Source of the DNA: an uncultured Woeseia sp.
GTDB taxonomy: Bacteria > Pseudomonadota > Gammaproteobacteria > Steroidobacterales > Woeseiaceae
DNA length: 40,114 nt
Direction of reading: 5' to 3'
NCBI GenBank assembly: GCA_937925605.1
Contig: CALALV010000019.1
Span: forward strand, 1 to 40,114
Shown: positions 1 through 8,462 of the stretch, one piece after another
Layout of the letters: every line of letters starts with the position of its first letter
Position numbering within the stretch: position 1 is the first letter of the stretch
Notes under the pieces: generated by a model
The model's input: only the letters and a program-made list of their open reading frames with translations
What the model was told of the DNA's origin: nothing
Database searches by the model: none
Position numbers and translations under genes: made by a program

Positions 1-792
1 GGGCGCCGGCGCCGCCACGCGGTCGATGCGCTCGGCGGCGGCCACGAGCGCGCGCGTGCGCGCGTGCTGCGGCCGAGCGAACAGCTCGCGCGTCGGCCCC
101 TCCTCGGCGGCGCGGCCGCCGTCCAGCACGAGCATGCGTTCGCAGTTGCCGGCGACGACGCCGAGGTCGTGGGTGATCAGCAGCAGCGCGGTGCCGTAAC
201 GGCCGCGCAACTCGCGCAGCAGCGCGAGTATCTGCGCCTGCACGGTGACATCGAGCGCCGTCGTCGGCTCGTCGGCGATCAGCAGGTCGGGCTCACACAG
301 CAATGCGGCGGCCAGCATCACGCGCTGGCGCATGCCGCCCGACAGCTCGTGCGGATAGGCGCGCGCCTGGCGCGCCGGGTCCGGCAGCCCGACCTGGCGC
401 AGCGCGTCGTCGATACGGCGCTCCGCCGCCGCGCCGCGCGCGAGGCCGTGGGTCTCGAGCACGGCCGCGAGCTGGCTCGCGATCCTGAGGTAGGGGTTGA
501 GCGCCTGCAGCGGGTCCTGGAAGACGATCGCCATGCGCCGCGCGCGGTAACGCGCGAGCACGGACTCGTCCGCGCCGAGCAGCTCCTCGCCCGCGAAGCG
601 CACGCTGCCGGCGAGCTTCGCGCGCGGCCCGGTCAGGCCCATGATCGCGAGCGCGGCCTGCGTCTTGCCCGCGCCCGACTCGCCGACCAGCGCGAGCGAC
701 TCGCCCGCCGCGACCGTGAAGTTCAGGCCGTCGAGCACGGGCCGCGCGCGCGGGTAGCGGAGCGTCAGTTCGCTGACCTCGAGCAGGCTCAT
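1..792 (-). CDS. oppD: Oligopeptide ABC transporter ATP-binding protein (OppD/DppD type), partial
   Basis: This is one of the cytoplasmic ATPases that power a peptide importer. Reading from the ATG at 792, 264 codons stay open to the left edge, so the C-terminus is missing; full-length OppD/DppD proteins have about 320-330 residues. The Walker A motif GESGAGKT is at residues 37-44, the Q-loop lies in VFQDPLQALNP, the ABC signature is LSGGMRQR, and Walker B is LLIADEPTTALD, followed by the H-loop in LITHDLGVV. The ATGA overlap with the permease gene upstream (stop TGA 789-791) indicates translational coupling. A partner ATPase (OppF) would be expected beyond the edge. The family is clear; the exact substrate (oligopeptide or dipeptide) cannot be read from the sequence. 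Confidence 0.93.
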   Translation of the reverse strand, partial: MSLLEVSELTLRYPRARPVLDGLNFTVAAGESLALVGESGAGKTQAALAIMGLTGPRAKLAGSVRFAGEELLGADESVLARYRARRMAIVFQDPLQALNPYLRIASQLAAVLETHGLARGAAAERRIDDALRQVGLPDPARQARAYPHELSGGMRQRVMLAAALLCEPDLLIADEPTTALDVTVQAQILALLRELRGRYGTALLLITHDLGVVAGNCERMLVLDGGRAAEEGPTRELFARPQHARTRALVAAAERIDRVAAPAP

Positions 793-1640
793 TCGTCCGG
801 CTCCCGCGGGTCGATCAGGTCGCGCAGACCGTCGCCGAGGAAGTTGAAGCAATAGAGGATGAACGCGAGCATCGCGGCCGGCAGCAGCAGCACCCAGGGT
901 GCCTGCTCCATGTGCGCCACGCCGTTCTCGACCAGCGCCCCGAGTGACGTGCGCGGCTCCTGCACGCCGAGCCCCAGGAAACTGAGGAAAGACTCGATCA
1001 GGATCGCCTGCGGCACGGTCAGCGTCAGGTAGACGACGACGACGCCGAGCAGGTTCGGCGTAATGTGGCGGGCGATGATGCGCGGCGTCGACACGCCGGT
1101 CAGGCGCGCGGCCGCGACGAATTCCCGCTCCTTCAGCGCGAGCGTCTGGCCGCGCACGATGCGCGCCATGTCGAGCCAGTTGATCGCGCCGATCGCGACG
1201 AAGATCAGCAGGAAGTTCCGCTCGAACGTGACCATCAGCAGGATCACGAAGAAGATGAACGGCAGCGCGTACAGCGCGTCCACGAGGCGCATCATCAGCG
1301 AGTCGATGCGCCCGCCGAGGTAGCCCGCGACGGCGCCGTAAACGACGCCGATCACGAGGCTGACGAGGCTTGCGACCAGCGCGACCGCCAGCGTCACCCG
1401 CGTGCCGCTCATCGTGCGCACGAACAGGTCGCGGCCCAGGCTGTCGGTGCCGAACAGCCTGAAGTTCTCGAACGCGGGCGGCAGCAGCCGCGCGTCGAAG
1501 TCGGCCGCGCGATAGCTGTGCGGCGACAGCCACGGGCCGATCAGCGCCACCGCCGCGGTCAGCAGCAGCAGCAGCGTCGTCACGCGCACGACGCGGCTCT
1601 CGACGAAGCGCTGCAACAGCATGGCGATGACGGCCATCAT
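789..1640 (-). CDS. oppC: Peptide ABC transporter permease, OppC/DppC type
   Basis: Inner-membrane permease subunit of the peptide importer, 283 residues. An N-terminal membrane segment (about residues 12-35) is followed by the OppC N-terminal region with the typical FGTDSLGRDLF motif, then the binding-protein-dependent transport domain. The EAA loop that contacts the ATPase is visible as EFVAAARLTGVSTPRIIARHI. The start ATG overlaps the stop codon of the upstream permease (ATGA at 1637-1640), and its own stop overlaps the ATPase start, so oppB-oppC-oppD form one coupled unit. Two adjacent ATG codons (MM) make the exact start uncertain by one residue. Confidence 0.95.
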   Translation of the reverse strand: MMAVIAMLLQRFVESRVVRVTTLLLLLTAAVALIGPWLSPHSYRAADFDARLLPPAFENFRLFGTDSLGRDLFVRTMSGTRVTLAVALVASLVSLVIGVVYGAVAGYLGGRIDSLMMRLVDALYALPFIFFVILLMVTFERNFLLIFVAIGAINWLDMARIVRGQTLALKEREFVAAARLTGVSTPRIIARHITPNLLGVVVVYLTLTVPQAILIESFLSFLGLGVQEPRTSLGALVENGVAHMEQAPWVLLLPAAMLAFILYCFNFLGDGLRDLIDPREPDE

Positions 1641-2575
1641 CGCTGGCGAATCCTCGGGTCGAGAAAGCCGTACAGGATGTCGACCAGCAGGTTCAGCACG
1701 ATGACCAGCGCCGCGTAGAAGATGACGATGCCGAGCACGAGCGTGTAGTCGCGGTTCTCCGCGCCGGTCACGAACAGTCGCCCGAGGCCCGGCACGCCGA
1801 AGATCTGCTCGACGACGACCGAGCCGGTCAGCACGCCGGCGATCGCCGGCCCCATGTAGGACAGGAGCGGCAGCAGCGCCGGCTTCAGCGCGTGCCGGGT
1901 CACGATGCGGCGGGTCGGCAGGCCCTGCGCGCGCGCCGTGCGCACGTAGTCGCTGGCCAGCACCTCGAGCATGCTCGCGCGCATCAGCCGCATGATGTAG
2001 GCGACCTGCGGCAGCGCGAGCGCGACGACCGGCAGCAGGTAGCGCGCCGGCCCGCTGCTGCCGCTGAACGAGGCGGGCAGCCAGCCGCCCCAGACGGCGA
2101 AGAACAGCACGAGCACGGGCGCGAAGACGAACACGGGCAGCGAGATGCCGCTGATCGCGATGCCGGACAACAGCCGGTCGCGCAGGCCGCCGTGGTGCAG
2201 CGCCGCGGCGATACCGGCCGGCATGCCGACCGCGAGCGCGAGCAGCATCGCGAGCAGGCCGAGCGCCAGCGTCGCGGGCAGCGTCGCCGCGATCAATTCG
2301 TCGACGTCGCGGTCGCGGTAACGGTAGGACGGGCCGAGGTCGCCGCGCGCAAGGCCCGCGAGATAGCGGCCGAACTGCACCGGCAGGGGTTCGTCGAGGT
2401 GGTAGTAGCGTTCGACGTTGTCGCGAATCTCGGGCGGCAGCCGGCGCTCGTCGTCAAAGGGCCCGCCCGGCGCCAGCCGCACCATCGTGAACGCGATGGC
2501 GATGACGAGCAGCAGGGTCGGAACGGCCGCCAGCAGGCGGAACAGTGCAAAGCGTATTGCACCGGTTTTCTGCAT
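1637..2575 (-). CDS. oppB: Peptide ABC transporter permease, OppB/DppB type
   Basis: First permease subunit of the peptide importer, 312 residues. It starts with a membrane helix (about residues 10-30) and the conserved segment ending in APGGPFDDER, followed by YHLDEPLPVQFGRYL, both typical of OppB. The EAA loop is SDYVRTARAQGLPTRRIVTRHALKPA. The C-terminus VDILYGFLDPRIR is the usual ending of this family. It lies 29 bp downstream of the binding-protein gene and overlaps oppC by 4 bp. The length is normal for the family. Confidence 0.95.
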   Translation of the reverse strand: MQKTGAIRFALFRLLAAVPTLLLVIAIAFTMVRLAPGGPFDDERRLPPEIRDNVERYYHLDEPLPVQFGRYLAGLARGDLGPSYRYRDRDVDELIAATLPATLALGLLAMLLALAVGMPAGIAAALHHGGLRDRLLSGIAISGISLPVFVFAPVLVLFFAVWGGWLPASFSGSSGPARYLLPVVALALPQVAYIMRLMRASMLEVLASDYVRTARAQGLPTRRIVTRHALKPALLPLLSYMGPAIAGVLTGSVVVEQIFGVPGLGRLFVTGAENRDYTLVLGIVIFYAALVIVLNLLVDILYGFLDPRIRQR

Positions 2576-2604
2576 GCCCTCACTCGCCGTCCGGCGGCCG
2601 CGCG

Positions 2605-4242
2605 CTAGTTGTCGTCGTTCGGGTCGCGCAGCCTGAGGTCACGACTGTAGTGAATATCCAGCACGTTGTCTCGCCAGCCCGCGACGCGCGGACTGACCAG
2701 GTGTTTGCTGACCGCGAAGTACAGCGGGATCACCGGGTGATCCTCGAGCATCGTCTTCTCCGCTTCCTCGAGGAACAGCCGTCGCCGCTCCGGGTCGGTC
2801 TGCTGCGCCGCGCTCTTCATCAGCGCGTCGAAGCTCGCGTTGGCGTAGCCGGTCAGGTTCGACGGGTCCGCGGACTCGAAGATCGACAGGAACGAGGTCG
2901 CGTCCGGGTAGTCGCCGTTCCAGGACAGGCGCCAGATCTCGGTGTTGCTGCCCTCGAGGATGTTCGACACGAGCACGCGGAACTCCTCGTTGACCAGCGT
3001 CGCCTCGAAGCCGAGCACGTCGCGCCACATCGCCTGCACCGCGAGCGCGATCTGCTCGTGCGTCTCCGCGGTGTTGTAGCGAATCTCGATCTCGAGCGGG
3101 TTGTCCGGTCCGTAGCCGGCCTCGCGGTACAGCCGGCGGGCCGTCGCGTGCCGCTCGTCGCGGGGCATGTCCGCGTAGTTGAATCGCCGCGGCTCGTAGT
3201 TGATGACGCCGGGCGGCACCCAGCCCCAGGCCGGCAGCTCGCCGCGGCCGATGACCTTGTCCGTGAGCGTTTCGCGATCGATCGCCATCGACAGTGCGCG
3301 GCGCAGCGTCGGCTGCTCGCCGAGCTTCGCCGTCTCGAGGTTGAAGCCGTAGAAATAGGTGCCGAGGAAGCGCGCGATGCGCAGTTCGTCCGGGCGTTCG
3401 GCGCGCAGCTGGGCGATCGCCTCGGGCGGGACGTTCTGCGTCACGTGCAGCTCGCCCGCGCGGTAGCGGTAGAGCTCGGCGCTTTCCTCGGCCGTGACGT
3501 GGTGGCGCACGCGCTCAATCGCGACGTCCGCGGCATCGCGGTAGTGCGGGTTGCGTTCCAGCTCGATCCAGCTGCCGAGCTGGCGATCGGCAAGCCGGTA
3601 CGCGCCGTTGCTGACCAGGAGCCCCGGCCGGGTGAAGTCGCGGCCGTGCTGCTCGACGCTGGCGCGGTGCAGCGGGTAGGCCCCGGGCATGGCCAGCAGC
3701 TGCAGGAAGTAAGCCTGCGGGTAGGCCAGCCGGATCTCGAGCCGCCCGTCGGCCAGCGCGCGCACGCCGAGCTCCGCGGGCGGCAGGCGGCCGGCGACGA
3801 TCTCGTCGGCATTTTCTATGGCGCCGAGGTGCTTGGCGTAGAACGCAGCGGTCGCCGGGTCGACGAGGCGCCGCAGGCTGTAGACGAAGTCCTCGGCCGT
3901 GACCGGCTCGCCGTTGGACCAGCGGCCGTCCTCGCGCAGCGTGAAGGTGTAGACGAGGTAGTCGGCCGACACCTCGTGCCCGGCCGCGGCCGCGGGCACG
4001 AGCTCGCCGTCCGCCGAGAACGCGACCAGGCCCTCGAACAGGTCGCGCAGCGGTGTGAAGGCCTGCGTCGTGTTCGCGACCTGCGGGTCGAGCGTGGCTG
4101 GCTCGGGGCCGATGCCGCGATGCAGGATCCCGTCGTCGGCGGAACCGCCGCAGCCGGCCAGCGCCGCCAGCAGCAAGGCGAGCAGGGTCGTCGCCAGCCG
4201 GCTGGCGACGCGCGGCCGGGCCGTGGGCGCGCCCTCAGGCAC
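2605..4242 (-). CDS. oppA: Peptide-binding lipoprotein, OppA/SBP_bac_5 family
   Basis: Substrate-capturing subunit of the peptide importer, 545 residues from a GTG start at 4242. The N-terminus has basic residues, a leucine/alanine-rich core and a lipobox LAGC with the lipidated cysteine at about residue 31, so the mature protein should be membrane-anchored in the periplasm. The family signature region (EPATLDPQ, then LREDGRWSNGEPVTAEDFVYSLRRLVDP) and the C-terminal VIPLYFAVSKHLV are visible. The start overlaps the last 8 bp of mnmG, and no independent promoter is obvious, so readthrough from mnmG is likely. The usual neighbours after mnmG in gammaproteobacteria (rsmG, parA, parB) are replaced by this transporter. 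Confidence 0.93.
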   Translation of the reverse strand: MPEGAPTARPRVASRLATTLLALLLAALAGCGGSADDGILHRGIGPEPATLDPQVANTTQAFTPLRDLFEGLVAFSADGELVPAAAAGHEVSADYLVYTFTLREDGRWSNGEPVTAEDFVYSLRRLVDPATAAFYAKHLGAIENADEIVAGRLPPAELGVRALADGRLEIRLAYPQAYFLQLLAMPGAYPLHRASVEQHGRDFTRPGLLVSNGAYRLADRQLGSWIELERNPHYRDAADVAIERVRHHVTAEESAELYRYRAGELHVTQNVPPEAIAQLRAERPDELRIARFLGTYFYGFNLETAKLGEQPTLRRALSMAIDRETLTDKVIGRGELPAWGWVPPGVINYEPRRFNYADMPRDERHATARRLYREAGYGPDNPLEIEIRYNTAETHEQIALAVQAMWRDVLGFEATLVNEEFRVLVSNILEGSNTEIWRLSWNGDYPDATSFLSIFESADPSNLTGYANASFDALMKSAAQQTDPERRRLFLEEAEKTMLEDHPVIPLYFAVSKHLVSPRVAGWRDNVLDIHYSRDLRLRDPNDDN

Positions 4243-6142
4243 TGCGACGGTAGCTCTGCTTTTTCAGGTGAATCAGCAGCAGCGAGATCGTCGACGGCGT
4301 CACGCCCTCGAGCCGCGAGGCCTGACCCAGTGTCGCCGGGCGGACGGCTTCGAGCCGCTGGCGTGCCTCCGTCGACAAACCGGTGACGCTGCCGTAATCG
4401 ATGTCCGCCGGCAGCGGCAACGACTGCTGTTTCGACTGGCGCGCGATCTCGCGACGCTGACGCTCGATGTAACCGGCGTAGCGGGCATCGACCTCGAGCG
4501 CGAGCTCGACTTGCTCGCGCTGTTCATCCGCCAGCCCGGCAGCGGCGTGGCCTCTGCCGACCGGCGACAGCGCGACGAGGCCCGCGTAGTCGAGCTCCGG
4601 GCGCTTCAGCAAGTCGAGCGCGCGGGTCTCGCGCGCGAGCGGTGCGCCGAGGCGCGCGACGTCGTCCGCGGTCAGCGCTTCGGGGCGCAGCAGCAGGCCG
4701 TCGAGCCGCGCGCGCTCGTCGGCGATCGCGGCCTGCTTGGCCTCAAACGCCTGCCAGCGCACGTCGTCGACCAGCCCGAGGTCGCGGCCGACCGGCGTCA
4801 GCCGGGCGTCGGCATTGTCCTCTCGCAGCATCAGCCGGTACTCGGCGCGGCTCGTGAACATACGGTAGGGCTCGCTGACGCCGCGCGTGACGAGGTCGTC
4901 GACTAGCACGCCGAGGTAGGCCTCGTGGCGCGCGGGCGACCAGCCTGGGTTGTCGCGCGAGCGGCGCGCGGCGTTGACACCGGCGAGCAGGCCCTGGGCC
5001 GCGGCTTCCTCGTAGCCGGTGGTGCCGTTGATCTGGCCGGCGAAATACAGGCGCCGGATGAAGCGCGTCTCCAGCGTCGGCTGCAAGTCGCGCGGGTCGA
5101 AGTAGTCGTACTCGATCGCGTAACCGGGCTGCGTGATGACGGCGCGCCCGAAACCCGGGATCGTGCGCACGAACGCCTCCTGCACTTCGGCGGGCAGGCT
5201 GGTCGAGATGCCGTTCGGGTAGACGACGTCGGTGCCGAGCCCCTCCGGTTCGACGAACACCTGGTGCGCGCTGCGCCCGGCGAAACGCACGATCTTGTCC
5301 TCGACCGACGGGCAGTAGCGCGGGCCGACGCCCTCGATGCGGCCGCTGTACATCGCCGAGCGCGACAGCGCGCCGCGCACGATGTCGTGAGTCGCCTCGG
5401 TCGTGTGCGTGATCCAGCAGGACAGCTGCCGCGGGTGCCGGTCGCGGCGCCCGAGGAACGAGAACACGGGCCGCGGCGTGTCGCCCGGCTGCTCCTGCAG
5501 CGCCGCGTAGTCGAGGCTGCGGCCGTCGAGGCGCGGCGGCGTCCCGGTCTTGAGCCGCGCGACACGGAACGGCAGTTCGCGCAGCCGGCTCGCGAGGCGG
5601 ATCGCCGGCGCGTCGCCGATGCGGCCGCCCGGGCGCTCGGTCTCGCCGATCAGTATGCGGCCGCCGAGGAAAGTGCCGACCGTCAGCACGACCGTGTGTG
5701 CGTCGATGCGCGTGCCCTCCGCGGTGACGACGCCGGTGACGCGATCCCGGTCGACCCGCAGGTCGTCGACGGAGGCTTCCAGGATGTCGAGCCCGCGCTG
5801 CCCGGCCAGCAGCGCGCGGATTGCCTGCCGGTACAGCTCGCGATCGGCCTGCGCGCGGGTCGCGCGCACGGCGGGGCCCTTGCTCGCGTTCAGCGTGCGG
5901 AACTGGATGCCGGCGAGGTCGGCGGCCTGCGCCATCGCCCCGCCGAGCGCGTCGATCTCGCGCGCGAGATGTCCCTTGCCGATGCCGCCGATCGCCGGGT
6001 TGCAGCTCATCTGCCCGAGCGTGCGCTTCGCGTGCGTGACGAGCAGCGTGCGCGCGCCGGCGCGCGCGGCCGCGAGCGCGGCCTCGGTGCCGGCATGACC
6101 GCCGCCGACCACGACGACGTCGTAGGGCTTGCGCTTGGACAT
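4235..6142 (-). CDS. mnmG: tRNA uridine-5-carboxymethylaminomethyl modification enzyme MnmG (GidA)
   Basis: FAD-dependent subunit that works with MnmE to modify the wobble uridine of certain tRNAs (mnm5/cmnm5U34). The product has 635 residues, against about 629 in E. coli. The N-terminal dinucleotide-binding motif VVVGGGHAGTEAALAAARAG is followed by MSCNPAIGGIGKGHL, a hallmark of the family. Other family motifs are GTFLGGRI, PSVEDKIVRF, VFVEPEG and YAIEYDYFDP. The C-terminal helical domain carries RRSA at the very end. The ATG at 6142 lies 47 bp from the start of the divergent hydrolase gene; a -10-like TAGAAT is at 6176-6181 on the minus strand without a convincing -35. Confidence 0.97.
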   Translation of the reverse strand: MSKRKPYDVVVVGGGHAGTEAALAAARAGARTLLVTHAKRTLGQMSCNPAIGGIGKGHLAREIDALGGAMAQAADLAGIQFRTLNASKGPAVRATRAQADRELYRQAIRALLAGQRGLDILEASVDDLRVDRDRVTGVVTAEGTRIDAHTVVLTVGTFLGGRILIGETERPGGRIGDAPAIRLASRLRELPFRVARLKTGTPPRLDGRSLDYAALQEQPGDTPRPVFSFLGRRDRHPRQLSCWITHTTEATHDIVRGALSRSAMYSGRIEGVGPRYCPSVEDKIVRFAGRSAHQVFVEPEGLGTDVVYPNGISTSLPAEVQEAFVRTIPGFGRAVITQPGYAIEYDYFDPRDLQPTLETRFIRRLYFAGQINGTTGYEEAAAQGLLAGVNAARRSRDNPGWSPARHEAYLGVLVDDLVTRGVSEPYRMFTSRAEYRLMLREDNADARLTPVGRDLGLVDDVRWQAFEAKQAAIADERARLDGLLLRPEALTADDVARLGAPLARETRALDLLKRPELDYAGLVALSPVGRGHAAAGLADEQREQVELALEVDARYAGYIERQRREIARQSKQQSLPLPADIDYGSVTGLSTEARQRLEAVRPATLGQASRLEGVTPSTISLLLIHLKKQSYRRSA

Positions 6143-6189
6143 AAGTAAATCAGGGCGTTACGCGGAGGAGCAGCGATTCTAATGCGCCG

Positions 6190-7737
6190 TTGCCGCCGGT
6201 GCCAGAACGCTTTACATGGTTTCGCCCAGCCGGGAAACTAGGCGCCCGCCCTGGAGACCGCGCTATTCCGAATCCCGCCCTCATCGCCGCCGTCCTGCTC
6301 GGCACAGTCGCCGGTCTCGGCAGCGCGGCAGAGCCGGCTGCGGACGGCGTCGAGCTCGAGGACTGCCGGATCAGCGCCGGGCCGGGCTACCCGGGCCTGA
6401 AGGCCCGCTGCGGCATCCTGCTGCGGCCGCTCGACCCGGACGACGACAACAGCCCGCTCATCGACCTCAACGTCGCGGTGATCCCGGCGCTGACGCTGGA
6501 ACCGGAGGCGGACGCGTTCGTGCCGATCGCGGGCGGGCCCGGCGGCTCGACGATCGAGTTCTACGCGGCCTGGTCGGGCGCGTTCGAGAACGTGCGTCGC
6601 GACCGCGATATCGTGCTGCTCGACCAGCGCGGCACCGGCTCGTCCGCGCCGCTCGACTGCGAGCTCGACGAGGACGTCGTCGCCGGCGAATACAGCGCGG
6701 AGGAAACCCTTGCCGCGACGCGCGAGTGCCTCGCGAGACTGCCGCACGACCCGCGCTACTTCACGACCAGCGTCGCCGTGCGCGATCTCGAGGCGCTGCG
6801 CGTGGCGCTCGGCTACGCCGCGTTCAACGTGTACGGCTCGTCCTACGGCACGCGGGTCGCGCAGCATTACGCGCGCCGCTACCCCGGCTCGACGCGCAGC
6901 GTGATCCTCGACGGCGTCGTGCCACCGACGCTGCCGCTCGGTCCCGACATCGCGATCGAGGCCCAGCGCGCGCTGGACGCGATTTTCGCGCGCTGCGCCG
7001 AGAGCGCCGAGTGTGCCGCCGCGTTCCCGGAGCTCGAGACGCGCTTCGCGGTGCTGAAGGCGCTGCTCGAGGCGGAGCCCGCGACGCTCGAACTGCCGCA
7101 CCCGACGACCGGCCGCCCGGTCGAGGCACGCTTCGGCGCGCCGGAACTGGCTGGCGCAGTCCGCCTGCTGAGTTACCACCCGAGCTCGATCGCGCTGATC
7201 CCGCTGCTGGTCGCCGAGGCTGCCGATGGCAATCTCGCGCCGCTCGTCGCGCAGCACCTGCTGAGCAGTAGCGCGATGGCCGATGCGCTGAGTTTCGGCA
7301 TGCACAATGCCGTCGTCTGCACCGAGGACGTGCCGTTTATCGACGTGTCGGACGAGACCCGTGCCGAGCTCGCGCAAACCTACATCGGCCCGCTGATGCT
7401 CGACGCCCTGCAGACGATCTGCTCCGCCTGGCCGGCCGGCGTCATCGACGCCGACCTGCGTGAGCCGCTCGAGGGCGAGCTGCCGGTGCTGCTCCTGTCC
7501 GGCGAGGCGGACCCGATCACGCCCCCGGCCTACGCGGAGCTGGCGGCGGCCGGCCTGCGCAACGCGGCGCACCTGGTGGGCCGCGGGCAGGGTCACGGCC
7601 TTGCGCCACGCGGCTGCGTGCCGCGCCTCCTCGGGGAGTTCGTCGCCAGCGCCTCGGTCGCGGAGCTCGACACGGACTGCCTCGACCGGCAGCACGCCAT
7701 GCCGTTTTTCCTCGACTTCACCGGGCCGGCGCCGTGA
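6190..7737 (+). CDS. Exported alpha/beta hydrolase, S33 (tripeptidyl aminopeptidase/TAP-like) family
   Basis: The product is up to 515 residues from a TTG at 6190. A hydrophobic segment (about residues 29-47, ending GLGSAAEPA) looks like a signal peptide, so the hydrolase is probably periplasmic or secreted. The oxyanion-hole motif GGPGGS is near residue 116, LLDQRGTG follows, the nucleophile elbow GSSYGT is near residue 217, the acid is in SGEADPITPP near 440, and the histidine is in GQGHGLAP near 468. A C-terminal TAP-like region with cysteines follows. This layout matches S33-family peptidases releasing N-terminal residues or tripeptides; the substrate is not known. The start is uncertain: GTG at 6199 is an alternative. 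Its stop overlaps the next start (GTGA), so it is coupled to natA. Confidence 0.85.
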   Translation: MPPVPERFTWFRPAGKLGARPGDRAIPNPALIAAVLLGTVAGLGSAAEPAADGVELEDCRISAGPGYPGLKARCGILLRPLDPDDDNSPLIDLNVAVIPALTLEPEADAFVPIAGGPGGSTIEFYAAWSGAFENVRRDRDIVLLDQRGTGSSAPLDCELDEDVVAGEYSAEETLAATRECLARLPHDPRYFTTSVAVRDLEALRVALGYAAFNVYGSSYGTRVAQHYARRYPGSTRSVILDGVVPPTLPLGPDIAIEAQRALDAIFARCAESAECAAAFPELETRFAVLKALLEAEPATLELPHPTTGRPVEARFGAPELAGAVRLLSYHPSSIALIPLLVAEAADGNLAPLVAQHLLSSSAMADALSFGMHNAVVCTEDVPFIDVSDETRAELAQTYIGPLMLDALQTICSAWPAGVIDADLREPLEGELPVLLLSGEADPITPPAYAELAAAGLRNAAHLVGRGQGHGLAPRGCVPRLLGEFVASASVAELDTDCLDRQHAMPFFLDFTGPAP

Positions 7738-8462
7738 TCCAGGTGCACGGGCTGAAGAAGTCCTTCGGCGAGGTCACGGCCATCGACGGCGTCGGCTTCC
7801 GCGCGGCCGACGGCCGCATTACCGGCCTGCTGGGCCCGAACGGCGCCGGCAAGTCGACGACGCTGCGGGTCCTGTACACGGTGCTCACGCCCGACGCCGG
7901 CCAGGCGACGATCGACGGCATCGATGTCGTTGCCCGCCCGCTCGAGGCCCGCGCGCGACTCGGCGCGCTGCCGCACGGCTCGGGCCTGTACCCGCACCTG
8001 ACGGCACGCGAAAACATCCGCTATTACGCGCGCCTGTACGGAATGACGCGCGACGCGGCCGAGGCGCGCATCGAGCAGCTGGTCGAGGAGATCGACCTGC
8101 GCGACTTCATCGACCGTCGGACCCAGGGCTTCTCCCAGGGCCAGCGCACCAAGGTCGCGCTGGCCCGGGCGCTGGTGCACGACCCGCAGAACGTGGTTCT
8201 CGACGAGCCGACCAACGGCCTCGACGTCATGGCGACGCGCAGCCTGCGCGAGCTGATCCGGCGGCTGCGCGACCAGGGCCGCTGCGTGCTGTTCTCGAGC
8301 CACGTCATGCAGGAGGTCGCGGCGCTCTGCGATGACATCGTCATCATCGCCGGCGGCCGCGTCGTGCTCGACGACAGCCCGGACGGCATCCGCAAGGCCA
8401 CCGGCTGCGACGACCTCGAGGAGGCCTTCGTGCGCGCGATCGGCCGCTCGGTGGTCGACTGA
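7734..8462 (+). CDS. natA: ABC transporter ATP-binding protein, NatA-like
   Basis: ATPase of a two-component ABC exporter, 242 residues from a GTG start that overlaps the hydrolase stop by 4 bp. Walker A is GPNGAGKS (residues about 34-41), the signature is FSQGQRTK, Walker B is NVVLDEPTNGLD, and the H-loop is in FSSHVMQEV. Best fit is the NatA/CcmA-type export ATPase group, paired with the ABC-2 permease immediately downstream (TGATG, 1-bp overlap). NatAB in Bacillus expels sodium, but close relatives export other compounds, so the substrate here is open. The gene symbol reflects family resemblance. Confidence 0.85.
   Translation: MIQVHGLKKSFGEVTAIDGVGFRAADGRITGLLGPNGAGKSTTLRVLYTVLTPDAGQATIDGIDVVARPLEARARLGALPHGSGLYPHLTARENIRYYARLYGMTRDAAEARIEQLVEEIDLRDFIDRRTQGFSQGQRTKVALARALVHDPQNVVLDEPTNGLDVMATRSLRELIRRLRDQGRCVLFSSHVMQEVAALCDDIVIIAGGRVVLDDSPDGIRKATGCDDLEEAFVRAIGRSVVD

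Noticed and set aside
3442..3447. CACGTG core as a further parS site
   Set aside because: The flanks do not continue the palindrome (no GTTC/GAAC arms). The same applies to CACGTG at 27058-27063.
2545..4386. Long plus-strand reading frame (613 codons) opposite oppA
   Set aside because: It is antisense to a clear oppA, rich in Arg/Val/Gln as expected from high-GC complementary frames, and has no recognisable motif.
6176..6205. TGGCAC-like element upstream of mnmG as a sigma54 promoter
   Set aside because: The -12 GC does not fall at the required distance and there is no NtrC-like site; the TAGAAT hexamer alone is too weak to call a promoter.
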